Of a DNA stretch of 64,000 bases, positions 9,425-18,786 are shown in pieces. The notes under the pieces were generated by a model that did no database searches, was not told the DNA's origin, and was given only the letters and a program-made list of their open reading frames with translations. The DNA is from Crocosphaera sp. (GTDB taxonomy: Bacteria > Cyanobacteriota > Cyanobacteriia > Cyanobacteriales > Microcystaceae): contig NZ_JASJEB010000012.1 in assembly GCF_030064895.1 (NCBI RefSeq), positions 1 through 64,000 on the forward strand, in the 5' to 3' direction. How positions within the stretch are numbered: position 1 is the stretch's first letter; each line of letters opens with the position of its first letter. The translations under genes and the position numbers were made by a program.

Positions 9425-9693
9425 GCTAATTGGATCGATTAAGATATCTATTCTAATTTCAGCTTATCTTATGTGCCATAAAATGAACTGTATAAATTAC
9501 GGAAATTAGATTAATTATTACGGTATCTCACTTAGGATAAGTTACGGTAGTTTATCCAATCTCTATCAAAAATGTCAATAATTAACTGAAAGTTTGAAGA
9601 GGATGGGGTGTAAGGGTGGCAGGGTGTAGATATAGAGATTATTTCTCAAGTCTCTCCTAGTCTCCCATTCTCCCAGTATCCCCAGTCTCAATA

Positions 9694-9870
9694 TCACTGT
9701 AAGCCTAACCAGGATAATAAACCTTGTCCTGTAAAATATTCAATGGCCAAAATTAATAAAAAGCCCACCATAGCAGCACGACCATTTAACCGTTCTGCAT
9801 AATCGTTAAAACCAAATTTAGGATCTTCGAGCTTAGGGGTTTCTGTGGGTTGGGTAGAAGGTTCACTCAT
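9694..9870 (-). CDS. High-light-inducible protein (Hli/Scp)
   Basis: A 58-residue, one-helix chlorophyll-binding protein of the light-harvesting-like family. The signature YAERLNGRAAMVGF carries the conserved Glu, Asn and Arg that bind chlorophyll and lock the helix pair; the helix runs through LLILAIEYFTG. Residues 1-20 are a polar, proline-rich N-terminal arm. Such proteins dimerise in the thylakoid membrane, hold pigments during photosystem II and chlorophyll-synthase assembly, and quench excess light. ATG at 9870, stop TGA at 9694-9696. It is a single gene and expression is expected to rise under strong light, which the sequence does not itself show. Confidence 0.92.
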   Translation of the reverse strand: MSEPSTQPTETPKLEDPKFGFNDYAERLNGRAAMVGFLLILAIEYFTGQGLLSWLGLQ

Positions 9871-9975
9871 GGGTTTTCTCTGTAATTATTTTCTTTACAT
9901 TTCTTTACTTTACCAACTAAAGTCACAAAGGAGAAATCTCATTTTCATCGACTTAGACTACAGACGTTTATATTT

Positions 9976-10001
9976 TAGGGGTCAACGCCCGTTGACCCCT
10001 A
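9976..10001. repeat. Perfect 12-bp-stem palindrome between hli and BI-1-like gene
   Basis: TAGGGGTCAACG / CGTTGACCCCTA with only two loop bases. It lies 30 bases beyond the stop of the BI-1-like gene on the minus strand but has no T run in that direction, so it is either an imperfect terminator or a dispersed palindrome. An outer ATATTT/AAATAT pairing extends it slightly. Confidence 0.7.
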
Positions 10002-10031
10002 CAGAAATATCTTTAGCTGGGTTTTAAACTT

Positions 10032-10760
10032 CTAGTCACGGCCATTGATAGCAATGAGCAAGCGTAAAATGAAGATAAATAAATTGATGTAGGTGAGGTA
10101 CATGGACAACGCAGCAGGAAGATACTGTTCATCTCGATAAGTACGAGGAAGGATGTAAAAATCTACTACCGCAGCCCCAACAAATAAGAGAACCCCTAAC
10201 CCAGAAATAGCGATTTCTAGCCAGCTAGGGCTATAAACTCCAAAAAAGGAGAAGATTAATTGCCCGAAGATCACCACTAAGAGGGCAATCATACCTAAAC
10301 CGATGGTTTTGGTTAAAGCCATACCATCTTGCTCAGAGAGATTAGACCCCACACTCTTAGCAAAAATGAAAGTGATGCCACAACCTAAAGCAGCGATCGC
10401 AATTCCTTGGCTACCCACTCCTTGAGTTCCCAAGGCGACAAAAACGAGTCCACTGAGGGTGTAACCGGATAAGAGGCTATACAAAGCCAATAAAGGTAAA
10501 GCGGTGCTGTTATTGCCCTTTTCAGCGATATTGCGGGCAACAAAAAATAGAACCAATTCCAAAACGATCGCCACGAAGAAAGTAGGGAAAAAGAGATTAG
10601 GGAAAGATTGAATCACCCCTAACCCTCCGTAGGTTCCCACTGCGGTTAAAACTAAGCCACCTCCAACAAAAGGTAAAGCATTCGCGATCACATTGGGCCC
10701 GACAAGATGTTGACTTTGGGCTTCGCGAATCGCATCACGAAAGTTACTGGTATTACTCAT
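10032..10760 (-). CDS. Bax inhibitor-1 / YccA-like membrane protein
   Basis: About 242 residues with seven predicted membrane helices, the layout of the BI-1 (TMBIM/YccA) family. The frame extends to 10799, but the ATG at 10760 has a GAGGGA ribosome binding site at the right distance and starts the typical sequence MSNTSNFRDAIREAQSQ. The late acidic and aromatic segment (VVDFYILPRTYRDEQYLPAALSMYLTYINLFIFILRLL) matches the family's C-terminal pore region. In bacteria relatives act as pH-sensitive calcium leak channels or regulators of membrane proteolysis. Which role applies here is not known. Confidence 0.8.
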   Translation of the reverse strand: MSNTSNFRDAIREAQSQHLVGPNVIANALPFVGGGLVLTAVGTYGGLGVIQSFPNLFFPTFFVAIVLELVLFFVARNIAEKGNNSTALPLLALYSLLSGYTLSGLVFVALGTQGVGSQGIAIAALGCGITFIFAKSVGSNLSEQDGMALTKTIGLGMIALLVVIFGQLIFSFFGVYSPSWLEIAISGLGVLLFVGAAVVDFYILPRTYRDEQYLPAALSMYLTYINLFIFILRLLIAINGRD

Positions 10761-11128
10761 ACAATCCCTCTTTATTGACTCAAAGAATAACTTAAACAAC
10801 TACTTATGTTTATAGCGAAAAATTAACCCAAGTGGCTAGTAAAGAATACCGAATCAGGGAACTGGTCAAAATCAATAGTTGCTAAAGTACCTCAGGGTAA
10901 ATCTGCGTATTTCTCCAGATTAATTGTGGAGAAGTGCCTCAAATTTCCGTGTAATACCCATAGTAGGGAATTTCTCTGAGAAAGATAATAAGGAGACATA
11001 GACAAGATTCCTTAGTAGGATTTTCAACCTACCAACTGATAGAGGCTGAGCCAAGACTGTTTTGTTAGGGATGTTCTCGTAACTCCTATTATTATTTTTC
11101 CCTTGAAAATTTGTTGGATGTAACAATT
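10761..11128. other. Divergent intergenic region upstream of sigF
   Basis: 368 bases between the BI-1-like gene and sigF. No credible reading frame, hairpin with T run, or repeat was found. It should hold both divergent promoters. The sigF side has an AT-rich stretch (CTCCTATTATTATTTTTCCC) just before the start codon. Confidence 0.5.
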
Positions 11129-11911
11129 ATGACTCACTATAACCAAAGCAATACGAAGAAACATAGAGATAGCATGGAGCTTTTGAGTGCTTATGCCCGT
11201 AATCCTTCTTTAGGGTTACGAAATAAATTGGTAGAGTGTAATTTAGGATTAGTTCGTCAAGTTGCCCATCGCATTAATTGCCAGTGTTCAGAACCTTACG
11301 AAGATTTAGAACAGATTGGTTCTTTAGGTTTAATTCGTGCCATTGAACGTTTTGACCCTCAACAGGGTTGTGCTTTTAGTTCCTTTGCCATTCCCTATAT
11401 TCGCGGAGAAATGCTCCATTATCTTCGGGATAAAGGCAGTGTCATGAGAATTCCTAGAAGGTGGCAAGAACTATATAACAAAGGCAAAAAAATACGTAAA
11501 AAGTTGACGGTCAGTTTAAAGCGTTCTCCTTTTGATTGGGAAATTGCAGAAGCTTTAATGGTTCCCTTAGAAGAATGGAATGAATGTCAACTGGCACTGC
11601 AAAACCGTCTTTTAGTGAGTTTAGATGCAACCATCAGCCAAAATATGGATTGTTCTATTAGTTTTGGGGATACTTTGCCAGATCATCATTACCAAGCGAA
11701 ACAAAAATTAGAAGAAGATCGCTTACAATTACAAAGGGCTTTGAGTCAACTAGAGGATAAAACCAAGGCGGCCATCGAGTGTGTCTTTTTGCATGAACTT
11801 CCTCGCAAAGAAGCAGCCAAACAGATTGGTATTAGCCCCATGACGGTGACGCGCCATCTTAAAAAAGGCATTGAGCAGTTAGGCTCTCTGTTAGAACCTC
11901 AAGTGGCTTAG
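11129..11911 (+). CDS. sigF: RNA polymerase sigma factor, group 3 (SigF-like)
   Basis: A 260-residue alternative sigma factor. It keeps region 2 (LVRQVAHRI then DLEQIGSLGLIRAIERFDP, the core-binding and -10-recognition helices), region 3 (IPRRWQELYNKGKKI) and region 4 with its helix-turn-helix (PRKEAAKQIGISPMTVTRHLKKGIEQL), and it lacks the region 1.1 of housekeeping sigma factors. The length and the early KHRDSMELLSAYARNPS segment match cyanobacterial SigF, which in Synechocystis governs type IV pilus genes and motility. A TTG at 11111 could extend it by six residues; the ATG at 11129 gives the better family start. No anti-sigma gene is adjacent. Confidence 0.85.
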   Translation: MTHYNQSNTKKHRDSMELLSAYARNPSLGLRNKLVECNLGLVRQVAHRINCQCSEPYEDLEQIGSLGLIRAIERFDPQQGCAFSSFAIPYIRGEMLHYLRDKGSVMRIPRRWQELYNKGKKIRKKLTVSLKRSPFDWEIAEALMVPLEEWNECQLALQNRLLVSLDATISQNMDCSISFGDTLPDHHYQAKQKLEEDRLQLQRALSQLEDKTKAAIECVFLHELPRKEAAKQIGISPMTVTRHLKKGIEQLGSLLEPQVA

Positions 11912-12259
11912 GAGATGATATGTTTAGGGCTATTTTTCCATTGGTTGAACCAGTTTCTAGCAATTCTCATAAGGTGTAAAATCTAATGAAGCAGCAAATT
12001 GCCAGTATTTACGCCCTGATTCTAAAGTTTTCTCTCAATATAAAAAGCTTTTGTAATGGGAATTTAACTAGAAGCTGACAGCAATTTTGCGCCAAGATGT
12101 ACGGAGGTAGATATATGTTACTTCTTCTTCCCACACTCCCCACACATCCCGTCACCCCCTCACCTCCTGCAACCTCCGAAAATAAGCTATGGTATAAGAA
12201 AGAAATTTTAGCTGAAATTGTCAAAAAAGGTGACAAAAATCAACCATTGAGGAGAATTT
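11912..12259. other. Intergenic region upstream of the guanylyltransferase-like gene
   Basis: 348 bases with no credible gene; short open frames here do not resemble proteins. A pyrimidine-rich block (about 12120-12175) made of CCCACAC/CACCTCC variants is the only structure. A GAGGAGAA ribosome binding site ends it. Confidence 0.5.
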
Positions 12260-14785
12260 ATGCGTGCAGTGCTAATGGCTGGTGGATCGGGAACTCGGCT
12301 ACGTCCATTGACCTGCGATTTACCTAAACCGATGGTACCGATATTAAATCGCCCCATTGCAGAACATATCATTAATCTACTAAGACGAAATAATATAACA
12401 GAAATTATCGCTACGTTGTACTATCTTCCCGATGTTATGCGGGATTATTTTCAAGATGGCAAAGAGTTTGGAGTGGAAATAACGTACGCTGTGGAGGATG
12501 AACAACCTTTAGGGACTGCTGGTTGTGTGAAAAACGTGGAGGATCTTTTACAAAATACCTTCTTAGTCATTAGTGGCGATAGTATCACCGATTTTGACCT
12601 GCAAGCTGCCATCGCCTTTCATCGTCGAAAAAAATCTAAAGCTACTCTCGTCCTTACCCGTGTGCCTAACCCTATGGAGTTTGGGGTAGTTATTACCGAT
12701 AAACAGCAAAAAATCAGCCGTTTTATGGAAAAACCTTCCTCCAGCGAAATTTTTTCCGACACTGTTAACACCGGCACCTATATTTTAGAACCAGAGGTCT
12801 TACAATACCTCCCAGTCAACCGAGAAAGCGACTTTTCCAAAGATTTATTTCCCCTTCTCCTAGCCAAAGGAGAACCCATGTATGGTTACATTGCCGAAGG
12901 ATATTGGTGCGATGTCGGCAATTTAGATGCTTATCGAGAAGCGCAATACGATGCCTTAGAAAAAAAAGTTAACCTGGATTTTGCTTATAGTGAACAGTCT
13001 CCGGGGATATGGTTAGGACAAAATACTTACATTGACCCGACAGCTACAATTGAACCCCCGACACTGATTGGTGATAACTGTCGCATTGGTCCAGGGGTGG
13101 CTATCGAGCAAGGTTGTGTCATGGGTGATAATGTCACTATTGGGGCTGCTTCTGACCTAAAACGGCCAATTATTTGGAATGGTGTTACCATTGGCGATGA
13201 ATCTTATCTGGCTGCTTGTGTTATTGCCAGAGGAACCCGTGTTGACCGTCGGGCCCAAGTATTAGAAGGGGCAATTATTGGCCCATTGTCTATTGTGGGA
13301 GAAGAAGCACAGATTAGCTCAAATGTGCGAGTTTGGCCGAGTAAACGTATCGAATCAGGAGCTATCTTGAATATTAACTTAATTTGGGGTAGTACCGCTA
13401 ATCGCAATTTGTTTGGTCAACGGGGTGTAACGGGATTGGCCAATATCGATATTACCCCGGAATTTGCTGTAAAATTAGGGGCGGCCTATGGATCAACCCT
13501 CAAAGCTGGATCGCAAGTGGTGGTATCACGGGATCAACGGGGGTTTTCTCGCATGATTAGCCGTTCTTTGATTTCTGGGTTGATGTCGGTGGGTATCGAT
13601 ATTCAAAACCTGGAAGCTACGGCCATTCCTATTTCTCGTACTATGACCCCTAAGTTGGGGGTATCTGGTGGGGTTCATTTACGGGCCCATCCGGATCGCA
13701 CGGATCATATTTTAATCGAATTTTTTGACCACGAAGGTATTAATATTTCTAAGTCCCAAGAAAAGAAAATCGAAGGGGCTTATTTTAAGGAAGATTTACG
13801 ACGGGTGGGTATTGCTGATATTGGCAGTATGGCCTATCCTGCACAAGTTATTGAAACTTATCGTCAAACTTTTGAAACCCAATTGGATCTTGACAGCATT
13901 AGTAACAGTGAACCCAAAATTGTCATTGACTACGCTTACGGGGTGTCAGGGGCGATTTTACCGCAACTTCTGAGCAAATTTGGCTGTGATGCTATTGTCC
14001 TCAATGCTAGTCTCCGTCAAACTTCGGTTTCTACTGAGGAGAGAGAGTCTCTACTTCATCAACTGGGCCAGGTGGTTGAAGCAGTGAAAGCTAATTTAGG
14101 GGCCCAGGTTTCTGCTAATGGAGAACAGTTTATCCTAGTTGATGAGTCTGGCCTGCCTATTCGTGGAGAATGGTTGACTGCTTTAATGGTCAATACTATT
14201 TTTACCGCCTATCCTCGTAGTATTGTGGTTGTTCCGGTGGAAGCTTCTAGCGCGGTTGAACAAATTGCCCGTCGTCATGATGGTAGGGTTATTCGCACTA
14301 AATCTAACCCCACTGCTTTGATGGAGGCGGCCCAAGCTAATCCTAACGTTTCTTTGGGGGGAAGTGGAGACACTGGCTTTATTTTTCCTCAGTTACATCC
14401 TGGGTTCGATGCTATGTTTAGTTTAGCGAAACTGTTGGAAATGCTGGCTACTCAAGGGCGATCTCTTGTACAAATTCAAGCAGAATTACCTCGTATTTGT
14501 CATAAATCTTACGTTTTACGCTGTCCTTGGAAGATTAAAGGGGCGTTGATGCGTTATTTGGTAGAAATTCATCATCATGAACAACTGGAATTAATTGACG
14601 GTGTGAAAATTATTAATCGTCAAAATGATAATTGGATCTTAATTTTACCGGATGCTGGAGAAGCTTTTGTCCATATTGTCGCTAACAGCGATGATCGAGA
14701 ATGGGTAGATGTTAATCTTAGAGAATATCGTCACAAAGTACAGAACTTTATCGAACATGAGCAAGATAATTTGAGTAGTATGTAG
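12260..14785 (+). CDS. Nucleotidyltransferase / left-handed beta-helix / phosphomannomutase-like fusion
   Basis: An 841-residue three-part protein usually annotated mannose-1-phosphate guanylyltransferase. Residues 1-235 are a sugar nucleotidyltransferase with the intact nucleotide loop GGSGTRLRPLT and the metal region SGDSITDFD. Residues 255-370 are hexapeptide repeats forming a left-handed beta-helix. Residues 385-830 have the phosphoglucomutase/phosphomannomutase shape, but the serine loop (normally TASHNP) reads RAHPDRTDH near residue 475, and the DGDxDR metal loop is not found (VDESGLP near 627). So the first domain looks active and the mutase domain looks catalytically dead. The likely role is supply of an NDP-sugar for extracellular or lipid-linked glycans. 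A strong GAGGAGAA site sets the start. Confidence 0.85.
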   Translation: MRAVLMAGGSGTRLRPLTCDLPKPMVPILNRPIAEHIINLLRRNNITEIIATLYYLPDVMRDYFQDGKEFGVEITYAVEDEQPLGTAGCVKNVEDLLQNTFLVISGDSITDFDLQAAIAFHRRKKSKATLVLTRVPNPMEFGVVITDKQQKISRFMEKPSSSEIFSDTVNTGTYILEPEVLQYLPVNRESDFSKDLFPLLLAKGEPMYGYIAEGYWCDVGNLDAYREAQYDALEKKVNLDFAYSEQSPGIWLGQNTYIDPTATIEPPTLIGDNCRIGPGVAIEQGCVMGDNVTIGAASDLKRPIIWNGVTIGDESYLAACVIARGTRVDRRAQVLEGAIIGPLSIVGEEAQISSNVRVWPSKRIESGAILNINLIWGSTANRNLFGQRGVTGLANIDITPEFAVKLGAAYGSTLKAGSQVVVSRDQRGFSRMISRSLISGLMSVGIDIQNLEATAIPISRTMTPKLGVSGGVHLRAHPDRTDHILIEFFDHEGINISKSQEKKIEGAYFKEDLRRVGIADIGSMAYPAQVIETYRQTFETQLDLDSISNSEPKIVIDYAYGVSGAILPQLLSKFGCDAIVLNASLRQTSVSTEERESLLHQLGQVVEAVKANLGAQVSANGEQFILVDESGLPIRGEWLTALMVNTIFTAYPRSIVVVPVEASSAVEQIARRHDGRVIRTKSNPTALMEAAQANPNVSLGGSGDTGFIFPQLHPGFDAMFSLAKLLEMLATQGRSLVQIQAELPRICHKSYVLRCPWKIKGALMRYLVEIHHHEQLELIDGVKIINRQNDNWILILPDAGEAFVHIVANSDDREWVDVNLREYRHKVQNFIEHEQDNLSSM

Positions 14786-14819
14786 AGTTATCAGTTATTG
14801 TTTTTCTATTACTGCTATA

Positions 14820-16463
14820 TTAGGTTTTTCGAGTGCTAAAAACTCCTATGAAACTCTCGATCATAAAACCGATTAATAAACCGAATAAATGACTTAACAT
14901 ACTGACTTGAGGAATGAGGTAATCAGAGATTAATTGTACAGTAATAATTATTAGCATCATTGATAGTCTTTTACTGTTAATAGAGGACTTTTCATTTAAC
15001 CATCTCCTTAAAAATATTGCTGTTAAACTGCCTACTAAACCCATAACTGATGCTGAAGCACCAACTAAAATATAATCTAGTTTATTAGTATAATTAGCGA
15101 GTAAGGAAAAGGCAAACATTGAACCTATTCCACTGAGAAAATAAATAATAATATAGTGATATTTATTACTAATAGCTTCTACTAAATTTCCTAGGAAATA
15201 AAGTGCTAACATATTCATTAAAAAATGTCCCCACCCATAGTGAAGAAAATTAGCTGTAATTAATCGCCAAAATTCACCTTCCCAGACAACAATAGGAACT
15301 AAAGCACCTAGTTGATATAAGGTTTCCAGGTTTTCACTACCACCAAACCTGATTTGTGTAACAAATACCAAGAAATTGATAGTGATTAAAAATAGAGTGA
15401 TTTTTTTATTTTTGCTCCTCAAAATATTAGTATTTATATTTGTTTTTTTATTATTAATGTGAATCTGATAAAGATTTTTATAAGCACTATTTTTTATCTT
15501 TTCTAATAAAGGAATTGATGTTTTTTTGATTCTCCACTCAACTGATGCTCTCAAAATGTTATGATTCATCGAATATTTTTTTAGTAAAATTTGGTAATAA
15601 TCCTTATTTTTATTCATAACCGTTTTAGCTGTCACTAACCAAAATTGTTGTAAGTATTCTGGATAAAATGACAATTCAGAGGCAAATAATTGTTTAAGGG
15701 CTGATATTTGACCAGAAAAAGCAAATCCATATAATTTAATACGAGAAATATAAGTGTATTTTTTTTGTTTTAATAAAATAGATTGCACTTTTGAAATATT
15801 TTCAAATAGTTGATTTAGTTTTCCTGTTTCTCCTAATGCTCTGAGGTAATAAGTCAATAAAAGAGGGTCCGAAAATAAGATTTTTTTATCAATTTCATGT
15901 TCAAAAAGCTGTAAACATTTTTGCCAATCTCCTAAAATTTCATAATAAAAAAGTCCATAGTAATAATTAAAAATAGGAAGACAAGTATTGTTTTTGTTTA
16001 AAATATTAATCCCTTTGTTTATATTTCCATTATCAGCTAATTCTAATCCTAATAATAATTGGTAATAATTTTGACAATATTTCGTAAAATGTAAGCAGAG
16101 TATTATAGATAAAATTTGACGAGATTTTTGATAGTTTTTTACTTCAAATAAACGATCAAAACGATATAATAGCCACCGGGGAATTATCAAGAAAAGAGTT
16201 AGTAAAATCCCCCCTATCCAAGCACTTAAACTCAAATTAATAGTCAATAATAAACCAGTTACTAAAATAATTAATACACTAATGGTTATCCAGCCATCAT
16301 TTTTAGGAATAATCTCTTTAATAACTTGAATAATAGTAGCTAAACAAGTAGAAAAAACTGTTATAATGATAAAGACATTGATATCTATCATACTTAATTT
16401 ATGCTGAAAGAAAAAACCTAAAGGCAACATAAATAAGATAAAAAATGTTGCTTTTAGGGACAA
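14820..16463 (-). CDS. Rhomboid-family intramembrane serine protease with long N-terminal region
   Basis: A 547-residue membrane protein. The C-terminal 200 residues are a rhomboid domain: His413 and Asn417 in GWGHFLMNMLA, the catalytic serine Ser470 in GASASVMG, and the partner His525 in LSHLFGLL. Residues 1-90 contain two to three membrane helices, and residues 120-350 form a soluble, helix-rich region that looks TPR-like (for example LLGLELADNGNINKGINIL). Rhomboids cut single-pass membrane proteins; the helical middle region may bring substrates. It is very AT-rich, more so than its neighbours, which fits an accessory gene. Substrate is unknown. Confidence 0.85.
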   Translation of the reverse strand: MSLKATFFILFMLPLGFFFQHKLSMIDINVFIIITVFSTCLATIIQVIKEIIPKNDGWITISVLIILVTGLLLTINLSLSAWIGGILLTLFLIIPRWLLYRFDRLFEVKNYQKSRQILSIILCLHFTKYCQNYYQLLLGLELADNGNINKGINILNKNNTCLPIFNYYYGLFYYEILGDWQKCLQLFEHEIDKKILFSDPLLLTYYLRALGETGKLNQLFENISKVQSILLKQKKYTYISRIKLYGFAFSGQISALKQLFASELSFYPEYLQQFWLVTAKTVMNKNKDYYQILLKKYSMNHNILRASVEWRIKKTSIPLLEKIKNSAYKNLYQIHINNKKTNINTNILRSKNKKITLFLITINFLVFVTQIRFGGSENLETLYQLGALVPIVVWEGEFWRLITANFLHYGWGHFLMNMLALYFLGNLVEAISNKYHYIIIYFLSGIGSMFAFSLLANYTNKLDYILVGASASVMGLVGSLTAIFLRRWLNEKSSINSKRLSMMLIIITVQLISDYLIPQVSMLSHLFGLLIGFMIESFIGVFSTRKT

Positions 16464-16497
16464 GAAAGATATAAAAGAAAATTGCTAGTTTCTTTGA

Positions 16498-16674
16498 TTA
16501 AGAATTATTAGGAAAAGTTTCTTCAAATTCCTCAATCAGTTCGTCTAGTTCTTCAAGAGCTTGTTTAACATCGACTCGTAAGATTCCTAAATCTGGTTTT
16601 TCCAAAAGTTCCACTAAAAATCCTCGTTTACCTTCAATCAATTTGACCTGTTCCTGGATTGTTTCCTTATCCAT
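16498..16674 (-). CDS. Small acidic helical protein
   Basis: A 58-residue frame (begins MDKETIQEQVKLIEGKRG, ends EEFEETFPNNS) with an amphipathic, glutamate-rich pattern that fits a two-helix hairpin or coiled coil. It lies 34 bases upstream of the rhomboid gene on the same strand. The codon pattern looks coding and the composition is not that of random AT-rich sequence. I do not recognise a family; it may be a small cyanobacterial conserved protein. Confidence 0.55.
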   Translation of the reverse strand: MDKETIQEQVKLIEGKRGFLVELLEKPDLGILRVDVKQALEELDELIEEFEETFPNNS

Positions 16675-16835
16675 TATTTTGAACCTAAAATAAACACCAA
16701 CTCTAGGATAAACAATCTTGATACTTCTAGTCTAGTGTTATAATGTCATTTTAGCAAGATTGATTAAGATATGAAGAGGTTTAACTATACTTTTATCTAC
16801 TTATTAGTACCTCCTAATCATAATCCGTACTGCTA

Positions 16836-17366
16836 TCAAGTTGACATCTGTTTCAAATAAGCTTCATAACCTAATTTTTCTAGATTTTCTTGTTTATCTA
16901 ACACCATTTGTTCTAATTCTTGTCGATATTTTTGTACTTTTTTCAACAAAATAGTATCGTGAGCAGCTAACATTTGAATGGCTAATAGTCCTGCATTTTG
17001 GGCGTTATCAATAGCTACCGTAGCAACGGGAATGCCTCTCGGCATCTGTACAATGGAATAGAGAGAATCTACGCCCTGTAGGTGACGAGTGGCAACCGGA
17101 ACCCCAATGACAGGTAATGGGGTCAAAGAAGCCACCATTCCTGGAAGATGTGCCGCACCTCCAGCCCCCGCAATAATCACTTTTAATCCTCGTTCATGGG
17201 CGGTTTGAGCGTAGTTAACCATACGTTGCGGCGTTCTATGTGCTGACACAATGGCCACTTCCCAACCCACTTCAAACCTTTGGCAAACAGCGATCGCTTT
17301 TTCCATTGTGGGCAAGTCCGAATCACTACCCATGATAATACCGATTGGGGGAGACGAAGAACTCAT
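16836..17366 (-). CDS. purE: N5-carboxyaminoimidazole ribonucleotide mutase
   Basis: The class I PurE mutase of purine biosynthesis, which moves the carboxylate of N5-CAIR to give CAIR. All landmarks are present in 176 residues: [12 protein letters not shown] near the N-terminus, the catalytic histidine in SAHRTPQRM, and the [14 protein letters not shown] loop. It forms octamers in the cytoplasm in known cases. The C-terminal 20 residues ([19 protein letters not shown]) are the usual helix. The ATG at 17366 starts directly at the family's first strand ([16 protein letters not shown]). PurK is not next to it. Confidence 0.96.
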   Translation of the reverse strand: MSSSSPPIGIIMGSDSDLPTMEKAIAVCQRFEVGWEVAIVSAHRTPQRMVNYAQTAHERGLKVIIAGAGGAAHLPGMVASLTPLPVIGVPVATRHLQGVDSLYSIVQMPRGIPVATVAIDNAQNAGLLAIQMLAAHDTILLKKVQKYRQELEQMVLDKQENLEKLGYEAYLKQMST

Positions 17367-17540
17367 CAGAATTTAATAGTAAAATAAACTTCCATTTCAT
17401 GCTATCATCTTAATAGAAATTACTTAATATTGGGAATATAACATTTACCTATTTAGACTCAATATATTTCCATTATACAAAATGTTGTTTCATGATTTTG
17501 GTCAAATGTCAAGAAAGCTAACCATTATTTTGAAGGCAAA

Positions 17541-18701
17541 ATGTTAAAAGATATTACCATTATTAACGCTAAAATTCACGGATATCAAGAGCAACAAAAA
17601 ATCTTGATCAACGAGCAAGGATTGATTGAAGATATCCGCTCAATGGGAGCAATTAATTCAACTCAACAGCGGGATAAAATATACGATGCCCAAGGTGACT
17701 GGATTTCCTTGGGAGGGGTTGATTTACAAATTAATGGAGGTTTAGGATTAGCCTTCACAGACATCCAAGAACAACACCTACCCAAATTGCACCAAATTTG
17801 TGAATTTTTATGGCAGGAAGGTATTGATGGTTTTTTGCCTACTTTAGTAACAACTTCTGTAGAAAATGTACAGAGATCGCTCTCAATTTTTGAGCGGTTT
17901 ATGAAGGTACAAGAGGAAGAAAATATGGAAACTGCTAGAGTTTTAGGTGTTCATTTAGAAGGACCTTTTTTAAACCATGAAAAAAAAGGAGCGCATCCTG
18001 CTCAATATCTTTTAACTCCTTCCGTAGAAGCAATAGAATGGTTATTAGAAGGACATGAATCCATAGTTAAAATTATTACCCTAGCTCCAGAATTAGACCT
18101 AACTGATGAAGTGATTCCTTATTTATCTTCACAGGGAATTATTGCTAGTTTAGGTCATTCCCAAGCCAATGCCAAACAAGCCAAAAAAGCCTTTGAAAGG
18201 GGTGCATCAATGGTAACTCATGCCTTCAATGCTATGCCTACTTTACATCATCGGAAACCTGGATTATTAGGGGAAGCAATGATTAACAATAATGTTTATT
18301 GTGGCTTAATTGCTGATGGAAATCATGTTTGTCCAACGATGATCGAATTATTATTAAGAAGTAGTTTTTATGAACAAGGTGTTTTCTTAGTAAGTGATGC
18401 CTTAGCACCCATCGGTTTAGGGGATGGGGTTTATCCTTGGGATGATCGACAAATCCAAGTCAAAAAAGGCACTGCTAGACTAGCTAATGGGACATTAGCA
18501 GGAACAACATTTCCCTTATTAGTTGGGGTTAGAAATTTAGTTAAATGGCAATTATGTCCTCTAGGAAATGCCATCGCTTTAGGGACAGAATCTCCTAGAA
18601 AAGCCATAGGTTTACCAGGAATTTCTCCTGGGCAATATGCTAGTTTATTACGATGGAACTGCCAACAAGATAATAATCAAGTCTATTGGAAAAGACTATA
18701 A
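17541..18701 (+). CDS. nagA: N-acetylglucosamine-6-phosphate deacetylase
   Basis: Amidohydrolase-superfamily enzyme of 386 residues that removes acetate from GlcNAc-6-phosphate during recycling of amino sugars. Visible marks are LQINGGLG near residue 62, the metal-binding glutamate in HLEGPFLN, histidines in LGHSQANA and THAFNAM, GLIADGNHV, and the catalytic aspartate in LVSDALAPIG. A GAAGG site precedes the ATG by 6 bases. It is divergent from purE with about 170 bases between. NagB is not adjacent. Confidence 0.93.
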   Translation: MLKDITIINAKIHGYQEQQKILINEQGLIEDIRSMGAINSTQQRDKIYDAQGDWISLGGVDLQINGGLGLAFTDIQEQHLPKLHQICEFLWQEGIDGFLPTLVTTSVENVQRSLSIFERFMKVQEEENMETARVLGVHLEGPFLNHEKKGAHPAQYLLTPSVEAIEWLLEGHESIVKIITLAPELDLTDEVIPYLSSQGIIASLGHSQANAKQAKKAFERGASMVTHAFNAMPTLHHRKPGLLGEAMINNNVYCGLIADGNHVCPTMIELLLRSSFYEQGVFLVSDALAPIGLGDGVYPWDDRQIQVKKGTARLANGTLAGTTFPLLVGVRNLVKWQLCPLGNAIALGTESPRKAIGLPGISPGQYASLLRWNCQQDNNQVYWKRL

Positions 18702-18786
18702 ATAATAGTTAACAATTGATAATTTATAATATTTTTACTACTATTTAGTGCTATGATTTTAAGTAGGAATTGATTATTATTTTACT

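Noticed and set aside
9976-10001. Rho-independent terminator of the BI-1-like gene
   Set aside because: The stem is perfect but no T run follows in the gene's direction, so I list it only as a palindrome.
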